DNA of 35,044 bases from FEN-987 sp049521055 (GTDB lineage: Archaea; Thermoproteota; Bathyarchaeia; 40CM-2-53-6), in NCBI GenBank assembly GCA_049521055.1, contig JBEKPE010000011.1, positions 1-35,044 of the forward strand, in the 5' to 3' direction. This document shows, piece after piece, positions 1-8,059 of this stretch. Every line of letters begins with the position of its first letter. Positions within the stretch are counted from its first letter, which is position 1. The translations under genes and the position numbers were made by a program. Below the pieces are notes generated by a model. The model did no database searches. It saw nothing but the letters and a program-made list of their open reading frames with translations, and was not told the DNA's origin.

Positions 1-1472
1 CCCTTGTTACCGCGGCGACGCGCAGCCAAAATCGCACCGACTACGAGCAGAATTACGACCGCTCCACCAGCAACGTAAACGTTGGTGTAACTCGTGGTCC
101 AGGTTGCGCTAACGGTTTTGGGCCCGTCCATCGTCACGGAGCCTTGCGGGGATGTCCCCGAGTAATCGCCCGTCCACCGCACGAAGACCTGCTGAACCAA
201 GATGCCTACCGGCGAGCTCACCGAAAATTGAGCGGTGGAACCCGCATCATAGTAACCCCCGCCCTGAGGATTCCCCAGTCCTCCTGGCGAATTTACCGTC
301 AGGAGATATTGCGTGCTGTACTTTGCAACGGCAGTGTGTGGTCCATTCATGGTCACGGTGACTTGGCTCCCGGACTGCGAACTGCCATCTACGCTCCAAC
401 TCTGGAATATGTATTGGACGCCTGTTGATCCGGAGACCGTTTGTGCTGCTGGACTTGTTTGGGCACTGGCCCCGGCGTTGAACCAACCTCCACCAGAAAC
501 CTGCGTGACATTAGCGGGATCTGTTGCAACCGTTAGTTGGTATTGTGTCTGGTATGAGAACGTGAAGCTCCCACTCGAACTCACGCTCACTGTGTTCTGA
601 GCACAGTAGTACTGAACGCCTGTATCTCCGGAAACATATTGACCAACCGTAACGGTGTGGGTCGTGCCAATCGGGAACGAGAGCGTCTTAAGTTGAGACC
701 CAGGGACTGTTCCTTGGTTTTGTCCGTCAACTTGTAAGGTCGCAGAATATTGTTGAGGTACGCCAGACAACTGGATCGACACCGAGTAAGTGTTGGGGCC
801 AACCGAGTAGGAAGCGGCCGCGGTGTTGTAGGAATTGCAATAGTCATCGGCAGATACACTCACAGTGTAAGTCCCGTATGGTTGGGACGCGGTTAGTGTT
901 TGTGTTACGCTCGTCGCCGAATATGTCTGGAAGGTGTAGGTGCGCGGAGAACCGCTTGGTGGTGTGACGGTAATGGTGCCTTCGGCAGGTCTGTTCATCG
1001 TAACTTGTAGAATTATTTTGTCTCCCTTTATGTAAGCCGACTTATCCGTCGAGACTCCCACCACCAACGGTGGCCCCACCAGAGACACGTACAGGTTCCC
1101 CGATGCCGAACCTGTGTCCACTGGTGTGCCTATGTTGGTTACGCTGACCGTGAAGGCGTAAATTCCGGGGCAGTAGGTCCCGGGAACTTGGGTAGTGCTT
1201 ATCACCAAAGTACTAGATCCTGAAATCGCGCTCACTTGGCTAGGTGAGAAATCGTAGCTGGCATAACCACTTAGGCCCGAGAGGCTGAATGCATAAGTCG
1301 CCCCCAACAATCCACCGCTGAATGACACGGTATAGCTAGCCTGGCTACCTTGAGGAGCACTTTGCGAGGAGGGAGAAATCGTAACAGAGAGGGCTGCATT
1401 AACTCTGGGCGGAAAAACAACCGCGAGAGACATCATGAGGACGAGGATGATGAGTTTGGACCTTCCTGGCAT
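1..1472 (-). CDS. Secreted, membrane-anchored Ig/InlB-repeat surface protein (C-terminus cut by window edge)
   Basis: The reverse frame is open from an ATG at 1472 to the window edge: about 490 codons without a stop, so the last residues lie outside. Residues 1-27 form a signal peptide (MPGRSKLIILVLMMSLAVVF, then a short Pro/Ala region). The rest is Ser/Thr/Gly/Tyr-rich and reads as a series of beta-sandwich modules: an Ig-like part at about 28-150, a macroglobulin/Big-like module (VGVSTDKSAYIKGDKI), then two modules ending MNGPHTAVAKY and MDGPKTVSATW, the pattern of divergent InlB-type repeats. The visible C-terminus is a hydrophobic helix (VAGGAVVILLVVGAILAA) followed by RRRGNK, a stop-transfer anchor. 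I infer export by Sec and display on the outer face of the membrane. The MDGP module recurs in the secreted protein at 17874-19178. Ligand or partner unknown. Confidence 0.85.
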   Translation of the reverse strand, partial: MPGRSKLIILVLMMSLAVVFPPRVNAALSVTISPSSQSAPQGSQASYTVSFSGGLLGATYAFSLSGLSGYASYDFSPSQVSAISGSSTLVISTTQVPGTYCPGIYAFTVSVTNIGTPVDTGSASGNLYVSLVGPPLVVGVSTDKSAYIKGDKIILQVTMNRPAEGTITVTPPSGSPRTYTFQTYSATSVTQTLTASQPYGTYTVSVSADDYCNSYNTAAASYSVGPNTYSVSIQLSGVPQQYSATLQVDGQNQGTVPGSQLKTLSFPIGTTHTVTVGQYVSGDTGVQYYCAQNTVSVSSSGSFTFSYQTQYQLTVATDPANVTQVSGGGWFNAGASAQTSPAAQTVSGSTGVQYIFQSWSVDGSSQSGSQVTVTMNGPHTAVAKYSTQYLLTVNSPGGLGNPQGGGYYDAGSTAQFSVSSPVGILVQQVFVRWTGDYSGTSPQGSVTMDGPKTVSATWTTSYTNVYVAGGAVVILLVVGAILAARRRGNK

Positions 1473-1510
1473 AACTTCAACTCAGGTGAGGGAGATGATG
1501 GGCGGAGTTG

Positions 1511-1520
1511 CTATTTTAAG
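1511..1520 (-). promoter_or_regulatory. Possible TATA box for the 1472 surface gene
   Basis: On the minus strand this reads CTTAAAATAG, an A/T box centred about 44 nt before the ATG at 1472. A transcription start about 26 nt downstream would leave a leader of under 20 nt. No Shine-Dalgarno sequence precedes the ATG. Confidence 0.3.
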
Positions 1521-1705
1521 GTAAAGGCGAGGCTCAAACATGAGACGTTGGAAACGCAGTTCAGTGCTGCGAGGGGAAGGGTTACGCTTGACCAGAATAC
1601 TTAGGAACATCTTTGGCTCAGGAGTTTGATGCGGCGATGAGGGAATCAGAGTTAACCTGAACTACATGTTGAGAAGGCATTTACCCCGAGTCGCATAAAC
1701 TGCCC

Positions 1706-2311
1706 TCACTCCTCCTTTGACACAATCAGAATCGCAAGTGCGATCGACGTCACAAGCACATAGACAGAGATGTCGGAGAGGACGGGCGCAATAGGGCTCA
1801 GGATGCCTCCCACCGAGGCCACGGCAACCGACAGCACGAAGCCCATACCGAAAACCGCCCCATCCCAAGCTAGTCGTCGGTAGAGTCGATCAAGAGACCG
1901 TCGAAGGATTGGTACGTTGAAATCCATTCCTAGCGCAGAGTCACCGGTCGAGAATTGAACACTGTATTGGGAGATCAAACTGAGAACATGCTCATTTGCC
2001 AAGATCATGACAAACGCCAGAAGAAGAATTGGAATGTTCTCTCCGGGTCCCCCTTTCGAAAAGCCTGATAGTAGTGCGATGACAAACAGAACCCCCTGTT
2101 CAAGCAGCGTTAACGTATTCCAAACGACGTCACATTTTACGAGCGCAAATACACTGGTAACAATTCCGACGGCTAATGCTAGAAACCAAAGGACCCAGAT
2201 TGTGGCTGGAATTATCGAGAGAATAAGGGCGAATGTGACTATCGCGGTCGCGCTGGCGAAACCTCGAAGGACGTTCCAGCGGAGTCGGAGGTTCGTTAAG
2301 CTGCCTTCCAT
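1706..2311 (-). CDS. Polytopic membrane protein, last gene of the MoxR/DUF58 operon
   Basis: A 201-residue integral membrane protein. Hydrophobic helices lie at about 18-36, 38-58, 70-86, 93-112, 152-172 and 178-197, so five or six membrane spans with no recognisable catalytic motif. Its ATG overlaps the end of the DUF58 gene by 16 nt, which points to coupled translation as the last cistron of the five-gene operon running 5928 to 1706. In related MoxR-DUF58 clusters the downstream genes often encode membrane proteins of unknown role; I infer a part in the same assembly or chaperone machine but do not recognise a family. Confidence 0.7.
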   Translation of the reverse strand: MEGSLTNLRLRWNVLRGFASATAIVTFALILSIIPATIWVLWFLALAVGIVTSVFALVKCDVVWNTLTLLEQGVLFVIALLSGFSKGGPGENIPILLLAFVMILANEHVLSLISQYSVQFSTGDSALGMDFNVPILRRSLDRLYRRLAWDGAVFGMGFVLSVAVASVGGILSPIAPVLSDISVYVLVTSIALAILIVSKEE

Positions 2312-3567
2312 CGGCCCCTCATCCTAAGGACTGGCTTAATGGCCGTTGTCGGTGAGATTTCGATCACGTTTGTTAGCTGTCTCGCCCTGTCTATTTTCAG
2401 CCTTCTTTCCGCGGCAAAGATCCGCCGTGCGATCACCGATGACTCATTGACGTTGCCGGGGGTAGCTCTAGTGGTTGGTGTGAAGCATATTGTAGTGTAA
2501 CCGCTTTGAGTGATATCGCCAATCATCTCTAGAGCTTCGTCACCGATCATTGGCGAGATCAGTAGCACTACTGATCGCGCGGGAAGAATTGCTGCTATGA
2601 CGGATTCGACAACATACTTAATCGGTAGGGTTGCGGGTCCGGGCTTCACGATTGCCAGGCTGTCCAGCAACCTCAACAATTGTCTCTTTCCGAACGCGAG
2701 GTCAACCCATGTTCTGGCCGCTCCGTACACCGAGAGACCGACACGGTTACCTTGCATGATCAGTTGAGAGCATAGTGAAGCAGCGAACTCCACCTGAAAT
2801 TCGAGTACATCATAATCAAAAATATCGGACAACACATCCTCGGAACAGTCCAGCACAACAAGAACATCGACGACCTGCTCGCCTTCGAATTCGTTTGTAA
2901 CGAGTTGCCTTGACCTTGCCGATGCCTTCCAGTTGATCCGTCGAAGATCGTCCCCTGGCTGGTAGGGTGCTGTTTCGAAGAACTCAGTCCCTATTCCCAT
3001 TCGCCTCGAGGGAACCAAACCAGGCCATGGACCCACACGCCTACCTTTCAAATCAATGGTTCCGAGATCCTCTACCTTGGGAACTACGATGAACTCGTCA
3101 GCATTGGACAAACGAGTGGTTACAGTCCTTAGTCGGAAATTGTCAGTGAACTTAACTGAAGTTGGCCCAACGAAGTAAGTACCGCGCTTTGGGCTCTCAA
3201 GCCTGTACTTGAATTCTACACTCTCGCCGGAACGGAGCGAAAGCATTAATCGATTAGCTCCCGACTTCAGTTTCAGCCCATCGGGAAGGCCGTCGTCAAG
3301 CTGAAACGCCTCAATTGGATGCAGCGATTTGTTTGTGACTCCCAGAGTGATGTCGACGTTCTCGTCACCAACTGATCGCGAGGGCCGTATTTGTCTCGTT
3401 AAGGAGACTGGAAACGGGTCCAATTTTGGCAGTTTGGATGATGTGAATAACAAGAAAGCAATCGGTAGTACGAAAGCGGTTAACCATGAAGCTCGGAAAA
3501 GCAGAGCGAAGAAAATGAACGCGTAAGCGGTGGTTAGGTATGCAAGCGTCTTTCGGGTTAGCGCCAT
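2296..3567 (-). CDS. DUF58 family membrane protein with vWA-like C-terminal domain
   Basis: A 423-residue protein of the DUF58 family, the usual partner of MoxR ATPases. Two N-terminal transmembrane helices (about 8-24 and 28-43) are followed by a beta-sandwich region (about 50-165) and the DUF58 signature at about 193-225 (GTEFFETAPYQPGDDLRRIN, then WKASARS). It then enters a vWA-like fold whose first strand is VVDVLVVLDCSED (232-244); the MIDAS DxSxS motif is only partly kept (DCSED). The start codon ATG overlaps the moxR stop as TAATG, so the two are translationally coupled. Family knowledge suggests a membrane-bound client or scaffold for the ATPase, possibly in maturation of surface or membrane complexes; substrate unknown. 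Confidence 0.9.
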   Translation of the reverse strand: MALTRKTLAYLTTAYAFIFFALLFRASWLTAFVLPIAFLLFTSSKLPKLDPFPVSLTRQIRPSRSVGDENVDITLGVTNKSLHPIEAFQLDDGLPDGLKLKSGANRLMLSLRSGESVEFKYRLESPKRGTYFVGPTSVKFTDNFRLRTVTTRLSNADEFIVVPKVEDLGTIDLKGRRVGPWPGLVPSRRMGIGTEFFETAPYQPGDDLRRINWKASARSRQLVTNEFEGEQVVDVLVVLDCSEDVLSDIFDYDVLEFQVEFAASLCSQLIMQGNRVGLSVYGAARTWVDLAFGKRQLLRLLDSLAIVKPGPATLPIKYVVESVIAAILPARSVVLLISPMIGDEALEMIGDITQSGYTTICFTPTTRATPGNVNESSVIARRIFAAERRLKIDRARQLTNVIEISPTTAIKPVLRMRGRWKAA

Positions 3568-4547
3568 TACTCTACCCTAGGTACTGGAACTCTCTTGAGA
3601 ATCTCATCGATAATCGAGCCTGCGTCGAAACCACGTACCCAGGAGGCGGCTTTGGGGATTATTCTATGCGAAAGAGCTTCACTGCAAATTGCTTTCACGT
3701 CATCTGGGAGAATGTAGTCGCGCCCAGAGAGTGCTGCATTCGCTCGCGCCAACTTCAGAAGCGATAGTGACCCGCGAGGGCTAGCACCTATCTCGACCTG
3801 ACCGTGGGTACGTGTTTCACGGACGATATCGGTAATATACGAAAGCACACCGTCGTCGGCGTGAACCCCCTCGACTGTATCCTGCATCTCGACCAGGGTT
3901 GTTGCGTTGATGACTGGTTTAATGGAAAAGTCATCTTTTCTGCGCGTTAGCCGTCTTTTGAGAATCTCAATCTCCGCGTCTCTATCCGGATATCCGATTC
4001 GGAGCCTCATGATGAACCTGTCAAGTTGTGCTTCAGGCAACTGGTATACTCCTTCGAACTCGATCGGGTTTTGAGTCGCGATTACTATGAAGGGGTCGTC
4101 GAGCGGATGCGTCTTTCCGTCTAACGTAGTTTGACGCTCCTGCATGGCCTCCAATAATGCCGATTGAGTCTTTGGAGGGCTTCGGTTTATCTCGTCTGCG
4201 AGAAGGATGTTGGTGAAAATCGGTCCCTTTCTGAGCTCGAAATCGCTCGATTTCTGGTTGTAGATGTATGTCCCGGTTATGTCAGCGGGGAGGAGGTCGG
4301 GGGTGAATTGAACTCTCGCAAACTTACACCCAACCGCAACGGCTAGGGACTTTGCTATAACCGTCTTAGCCAAGCCAGGGTAATCCTCGACTAGGATGTG
4401 TGAGTTGGCGAGCACTCCAACGAGTATTTTTCGGAGCACCGGTTCCTTACCGACGATAGCGGTGCTCAACTCTGCCAGTATCGCATTACAAGTCTTAGCT
4501 AGGTTCTCAACTTTCAGCTTAACCAAGCCTCTATGCTCGTCAAACAA
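3567..4547 (-). CDS. MoxR-family AAA+ ATPase
   Basis: A 326-residue AAA+ ATPase of the MoxR family, of normal length. The Walker A region is EDYPGLAKT (54-62), with the GLAKT core typical of archaeal MoxR; Walker B is ILLADEI (114-120), sensor 1 is ATQNP (157-161), and PEAQLDRF (171-178) is the MoxR arginine-containing signature. The C-terminal helical lid follows (about 230-320). MoxR proteins act as ATP-driven chaperones that insert cofactors or remodel complexes, usually with a vWA or DUF58 partner, and the DUF58 gene follows at once (TAATG). Start choice: TTG at 4547 overlaps the preceding gene by 34 nt; an in-frame TTG at 4526 would shorten the overlap. Both leave the ATPase core intact. 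Confidence 0.93.
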   Translation of the reverse strand: MFDEHRGLVKLKVENLAKTCNAILAELSTAIVGKEPVLRKILVGVLANSHILVEDYPGLAKTVIAKSLAVAVGCKFARVQFTPDLLPADITGTYIYNQKSSDFELRKGPIFTNILLADEINRSPPKTQSALLEAMQERQTTLDGKTHPLDDPFIVIATQNPIEFEGVYQLPEAQLDRFIMRLRIGYPDRDAEIEILKRRLTRRKDDFSIKPVINATTLVEMQDTVEGVHADDGVLSYITDIVRETRTHGQVEIGASPRGSLSLLKLARANAALSGRDYILPDDVKAICSEALSHRIIPKAASWVRGFDAGSIIDEILKRVPVPRVE

Positions 4548-5038
4548 TTATGAATGTCGTGCGTGTTTCTTTTGCTCACACCAGAACTAGTAGCCGTCAA
4601 CGCTTCGAACATGCGTTGATCGTTTATCTGCCGTTCGAGTGAAGTAGGATCCTGTTGTGCCATGTTTCTCAGTAAAGGTTCGTTAATATTGAAGTGGTAT
4701 GATGCGGCTGCAAATGCAAGCGATCTGATTCTCTCGGAGAGAAGCTGCGTTGAGGTAGTGTCACCATGATCAATGGCTCTTTGACACAGCGTATCCAAAC
4801 GCATGAGGTCGTCTTCACTCCTCTTGAATTGACGTATACTCTTGTTTGGTGCGGGACGTGAGGTTAGTTCTAGGAGTACGTTGAAGACTATGATTCCGAA
4901 CAGGATGAATGCAAACCCGAGGCCCGTCCAAGTCAGAATCGGGTACCCAGCGAGAAAAAAATCTAGGACGATTGAAACGGCCAGATAGACGACTCCCATC
5001 TGAATCAGGGTCTTAATCTGCTTTTTCATTATGCTCAA
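4514..5038 (-). CDS. Two-helix membrane protein with cytosolic helical tail, MoxR operon
   Basis: A 174-residue protein with two transmembrane helices at about 13-31 and 34-54 and a soluble, mostly helical C-terminal half (about 65-170, rich in Arg, Asp and Gln). I do not recognise the family. The start is either TTG at 5038, overlapping the previous stop as TTGA, or ATG at 5029 (sequence MKKQIK, with Lys in front of the first helix). It lies between the DUF4129-like gene and moxR with overlaps on both sides, so it is cotranscribed. The soluble tail resembles the cytosolic helical region of its upstream neighbour in size and placement, and both may present helices to the ATPase; that is inference. 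Confidence 0.65.
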   Translation of the reverse strand: MSIMKKQIKTLIQMGVVYLAVSIVLDFFLAGYPILTWTGLGFAFILFGIIVFNVLLELTSRPAPNKSIRQFKRSEDDLMRLDTLCQRAIDHGDTTSTQLLSERIRSLAFAAASYHFNINEPLLRNMAQQDPTSLERQINDQRMFEALTATSSGVSKRNTHDIHNCLTSIEAWLS

Positions 5039-5928
5039 CTGTTTACAGTTTCTAGAGAGCGTTCTAGACTCTCCAGTTGACTTAATGCCACGGCACGTTT
5101 AGTATCGTCAATGCTATGGTCACTGTACCTTGCTTCTTCAAATAGGAAGGTAAGGCTTCTGATAGCGTCGCCCCCGAGTTCCAGTTTGTGGGAGATATTT
5201 TCCGAGAACTCTCGTGCAGTTTCTTGGAGGCCGATATTGAATCCGCGGCTAGATAGTACTTGGCACATTTGCCTGTAACATCTCAATATCGCTTCGCGGT
5301 AGTCTCCGTTTAGCCTGAGAGCGGTAACGGTCTTCTGTACCACTCCTAAGGCTTCGCGCTTCGCTACCTCGGCATTGTACGGCGCATACTCGTCCCGCGC
5401 CCATTCGTACGCCTTACGAATACCACCGAAAAACAAGGCCAGTGCCACCACTACGGTCGTTCCGAAGATTATGAGAGTGTAGTAGAAAAGAAACGGGTTC
5501 GCTGATGCGCCACTAGGCTGTGCAACCGTCTGAGACTGTGTGGCGTGAAACCACGTCCCTACGAGATTTGCTGCGGTTTGAAAGACCCCAACGATTGATT
5601 GAAACATTACGATTCTGAGAAACACAAAAAACAGAACGAATCCTATGACGTATCCAAGCATCACGGCAAACGATCTTCCACTTGATCCATCTTGCTTCCG
5701 ATTACCTAGAAAGAATGCGGCAAGAAGCTCGACAATTATCTTGGAATATGCGAGTACAGCTAAAAGATAGATCGTCAAGATCGCGGGGAGGAGGTACTGG
5801 GCGAATGCTCCGATCATCGGGGGTCGCGGTGTGGCGCTGGTTGCGAACGCAGTGAATAAGGCAATCACGCAGAGTAATGCAATTGGCACAATCAGTTCTC
5901 TTTGTGGCATACCGCGCTCAGGGCCCAT
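5035..5928 (-). CDS. DUF4129-like membrane protein, first gene of the MoxR operon
   Basis: A 297-residue protein with four hydrophobic helices (about 10-29, 43-66, 87-111 and 147-168) and a helical C-terminal domain (about 195-297) containing NGDYREAILRCYRQMCQVL and a later segment RSLTFLFEEARYSDHSIDD. This layout matches DUF4129 proteins, which accompany MoxR/DUF58 and sometimes transglutaminase-like genes; the FEEARYS stretch is close to the family's usual 'Y/F-E-x-A-R-Y-S' ending. Start: ATG at 5928, or ATG at 5910 (sequence MPQRELIVP). A TATA-like element at 5947-5958 would put the transcript start almost on the 5928 ATG, which suggests a leaderless message for the operon. Confidence 0.75.
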   Translation of the reverse strand: MGPERGMPQRELIVPIALLCVIALFTAFATSATPRPPMIGAFAQYLLPAILTIYLLAVLAYSKIIVELLAAFFLGNRKQDGSSGRSFAVMLGYVIGFVLFFVFLRIVMFQSIVGVFQTAANLVGTWFHATQSQTVAQPSGASANPFLFYYTLIIFGTTVVVALALFFGGIRKAYEWARDEYAPYNAEVAKREALGVVQKTVTALRLNGDYREAILRCYRQMCQVLSSRGFNIGLQETAREFSENISHKLELGGDAIRSLTFLFEEARYSDHSIDDTKRAVALSQLESLERSLETVNS

Positions 5929-5940
5929 TCCTTAGCCAGC

Positions 5941-6600
5941 ATGTGGATTAAAGTAAAGCGCCTCTCGCGGCGTCAACAGAGAGAGCTCCCGCGAAAACGC
6001 GATTTCGAAGGGCTTTTCCCCTCTCTCAACCATGAGGCAACGGCTATCATGTGTGCAGAGGCATACCAGCGCATTTCCGAGACCTTACGGGATTTCGACA
6101 AGCCGATCGTCCTAACCCTAATCGACCCTATGCGATATCAGGAAGCGACAGTTGACATTCTCAATTATTTTACAAAGAAGTTGCCGCGTGGGATCTATGT
6201 TACCCTTAACAAACCGTTCAGTGTTCTAATGAAGACCTTCGAAAAGGCCGGAGTTCCCGCTGAATCCCTGTTCTTTGTGGATGGAATCACCAATGTCCCG
6301 GCATTGGAGGAAGGGAAGGATCATGCATGTTTGGGTTCAGGTGTCGGCCTGAGCAACTTGTGCATCGGCATATCCAAAGCCGTAAACATGTTCGAAGGTG
6401 AAAAATTCCGGTTGCTTGACAGCCTCTCAACTCTCCTCATATACAACGACCCGAAGTCCGTCTCGAAATTCGCACATCTCCTAACTGAGAAAATGAGGCG
6501 ATGGAACACATCCGGCTCACTGCTCACCGTGGAAATGAATGCGGAGAAAGATGTGGTCTCACAACTCGCACCGTTCTGCGATAAGGTTGTGAAAATTTGA
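5941..6600 (+). CDS. RecA/KaiC-fold protein lacking a P-loop (DUF835/DUF7504-like)
   Basis: About 219 residues from the ATG at 5941. The pattern (PIVLTLIDPM, then GIYVTLNKPFSVLMKTFEKA, SLFFVDGIT, LLDSLSTLLIYNDPKSVSKF and CDKVVKI at the C-terminus) is that of archaeal proteins related to KaiC/RecA ATPases. In those families these segments are the strand-helix units around the Walker B and sensor region. No GxxxxGK[ST] motif is present, so ATP binding in the usual way is unlikely; I infer a degenerate, signalling or scaffold role. A TTG at 5902 would overlap the divergent gene, so 5941 is preferred; ATG 6049 is a further option. Its stop overlaps the next gene's TTG start as TTGA, so the two are coupled. 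Confidence 0.7.
   Translation: MWIKVKRLSRRQQRELPRKRDFEGLFPSLNHEATAIMCAEAYQRISETLRDFDKPIVLTLIDPMRYQEATVDILNYFTKKLPRGIYVTLNKPFSVLMKTFEKAGVPAESLFFVDGITNVPALEEGKDHACLGSGVGLSNLCIGISKAVNMFEGEKFRLLDSLSTLLIYNDPKSVSKFAHLLTEKMRRWNTSGSLLTVEMNAEKDVVSQLAPFCDKVVKI
5947..5958 (-). promoter_or_regulatory. TATA-like box of the MoxR operon
   Basis: Minus-strand CTTTACTTTAAT, centred about 25 nt before the ATG at 5928, fits an archaeal promoter for a leaderless transcript. It lies inside the first codons of the divergent plus-strand gene if that gene starts at 5941. Confidence 0.4.
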
Positions 6601-7625
6601 CTACCACAACCCCTGGCATGATTCAACTTGCGGTCTTAGACCCCATGCTCTATGGAGCCGCAAGGGCCTTCGACTATCTCGGAATCAGGGGACAAGATAT
6701 GCTTGACAAGGTAGGGGAAGGAATCCTAGAGTACGGTCTTAGCGAAGGCTACTTCGAGAAATCAAACGACCCACAGCAATTCGTCGGCAACATGGTCAAA
6801 TTCTTCCTTCAGAACGGCTACATGAGCAACATAAGCGTCAGCCAAAGCGGCGACACACTAGACATCGCCATGTGGAATTGGAGATTTTTGCCCCTCATGC
6901 GGAAACTACGCAACCGAAATTCGTACCTTCTCACCTGCCCAGTTTGTATAGCGAATAATGCGATCACGAAATCAGTGGGAGGCGTGAGTGAAAGAATATC
7001 GGAAAATGTGACGCCCGATGGAACCTACTCAATGAAAGTGAAGATCGTTCCTGGAACAACGCATACTCAGAGCACGGTCGTTTTTGCCCATCCAGCTGAC
7101 CTGGCGAAAAACAAGATCAAGAGTCAGCTGAACGAAAGCGTAGGATTAGCGGCTTTCGAAACAGTTGCATATGGACTGGCTTGCGGGTTTGAATATCTCG
7201 GCGCCCAAGCGCAACTCATACTCGACAATATTGGAACAGAAATGCTGGAGTTCATGCGCGAAGAATCAAACCTAGAATTGCCCGATAATATTGAAGGTTT
7301 GCTGGAAACACTAAGCACATTCATGGCTAGCAAGGGGTTGGCGGACAACATCAGAGTTAAGCATTCGCCGAACAGAGTCGATGTGGTTTTCACGAATTAC
7401 CACTATCTCCCTGTCCTCAAGAGGTCTCTGACAAAAGGAAGAAGCTTGGTCTCTTGCCCATTTACGCTAACTGCCAGAGCAGCAGTTCGCAACAAAGGGC
7501 TAAGGGTCGGAGACATGAAATGGCAAATCGGAACCAATGACGCTAGGCTGGCAATGACGATACTGGATGCTGATCATCAACAGTTTGACGAGAGCGCGGT
7601 TAGCAAAATCATGGACCACGCCTAA
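6597..7625 (+). CDS. Tandem-duplicated two-domain protein of unknown function
   Basis: A 342-residue protein that I do not recognise, built from two homologous halves of about 150 residues. Half 1 has YGAARAFDYLGIRGQDMLD (about 19-37), a central helix-strand region, LPLMRKLRNRNSYLLTCPV (about 98-116) and a final strand region; half 2 repeats this as YGLACGFEYLGAQAQLILD and LPVLKRSLTKGRSLVSCPF. A Cys-Pro pair sits at the same place in each half. No membrane helices or signal peptide. The TTG start at 6597 overlaps the preceding stop (TTGA); ATG at 6618 is the alternative. The coupling suggests it works with the KaiC-like protein. The repeat could be a sensory or ligand-binding fold (V4R-like proteins came to mind), but nothing visible proves that. 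Confidence 0.65.
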   Translation: MTTTTPGMIQLAVLDPMLYGAARAFDYLGIRGQDMLDKVGEGILEYGLSEGYFEKSNDPQQFVGNMVKFFLQNGYMSNISVSQSGDTLDIAMWNWRFLPLMRKLRNRNSYLLTCPVCIANNAITKSVGGVSERISENVTPDGTYSMKVKIVPGTTHTQSTVVFAHPADLAKNKIKSQLNESVGLAAFETVAYGLACGFEYLGAQAQLILDNIGTEMLEFMREESNLELPDNIEGLLETLSTFMASKGLADNIRVKHSPNRVDVVFTNYHYLPVLKRSLTKGRSLVSCPFTLTARAAVRNKGLRVGDMKWQIGTNDARLAMTILDADHQQFDESAVSKIMDHA

Positions 7626-7710
7626 CTAACAGTCCGACAAACCTGACGACCGCTGCCATCCCTTCGAAACCAAGTGAGGTTAGCCCAGCTCGTTCACAGA
7701 TTACTCTAAA

Positions 7711-7720
7711 GTATTAATAT
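7711..7720 (+). promoter_or_regulatory. TATA box for the 7753 gene
   Basis: GTATTAATAT lies about 38 nt before the ATG at 7753. A start about 26 nt downstream of its centre (near 7741) leaves a leader of about 12 nt, which supports ATG 7753 over the TTG at 7741. Confidence 0.45.
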
Positions 7721-7752
7721 TCAGTCGGACCCTATCGCAGTTGGTATTTGAC

Positions 7753-7998
7753 ATGCCCTTCTATCTCTGCGAGAATTGCGCAAAGGATAAAGTAAGACTT
7801 GACTTAACCTTCGCCGGAATAAACCAGATGTGGCTAAGAACCTCACCCAACCCGGACGGGTTCGGTCCTCCATGCGATTTTTGCAACACGGCAAGGACAA
7901 TCTACCAAGTCCAGATCGTGGGAACGATGTTCGACACAGAGGGTCAACATCTGGAGAAGATGAAAGCTGAACTTAAGCCAACAACTGCCCAAAGTTAG
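7753..7998 (+). CDS. Small zinc-ribbon-like protein
   Basis: An 81-residue protein beginning MPFYLCENCAKDKV. Two CxxC pairs, at 6-9 (CENC) and about 41-44 (CDFC), are spaced as in a zinc ribbon, with hydrophobic strand-forming residues between them and a short helical C-terminus. No catalytic motif. An in-frame TTG at 7741 would add four residues, but the TATA position favours ATG 7753. The next gene, moaE, starts 61 bp downstream on the same strand, so the two may share a transcript, though nothing shows a role in molybdopterin synthesis. Likely a nucleic-acid or protein binding module; no family name is claimed. Confidence 0.65.
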   Translation: MPFYLCENCAKDKVRLDLTFAGINQMWLRTSPNPDGFGPPCDFCNTARTIYQVQIVGTMFDTEGQHLEKMKAELKPTTAQS

Positions 7999-8059
7999 AT
8001 GATGAGCCGAACGCTCAGTTTTCATCCAAGCGCGCACACAGGTACTTCGGAATCCACCT

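Noticed and set aside
144..859. Several plus- and minus-strand open frames of 60-95 codons
   Set aside because: They are antisense or off-frame shadows of the 1472-to-edge surface gene, whose own frame is fully open and protein-like.
1350..1604. 84-codon plus-strand frame
   Set aside because: Overlaps the signal peptide region of the surface gene and runs into the promoter gap; its product is low-complexity and has no recognisable domain.
5902..5940. Earlier TTG start for the KaiC-like gene
   Set aside because: It would overlap the divergent DUF4129-like gene; ATG 5941 gives a cleaner start.
7999..8050. Possible C/D box RNA (ATGATGA after the zinc-ribbon stop)
   Set aside because: No matching CTGA box at suitable distance and no kink-turn partner seen.
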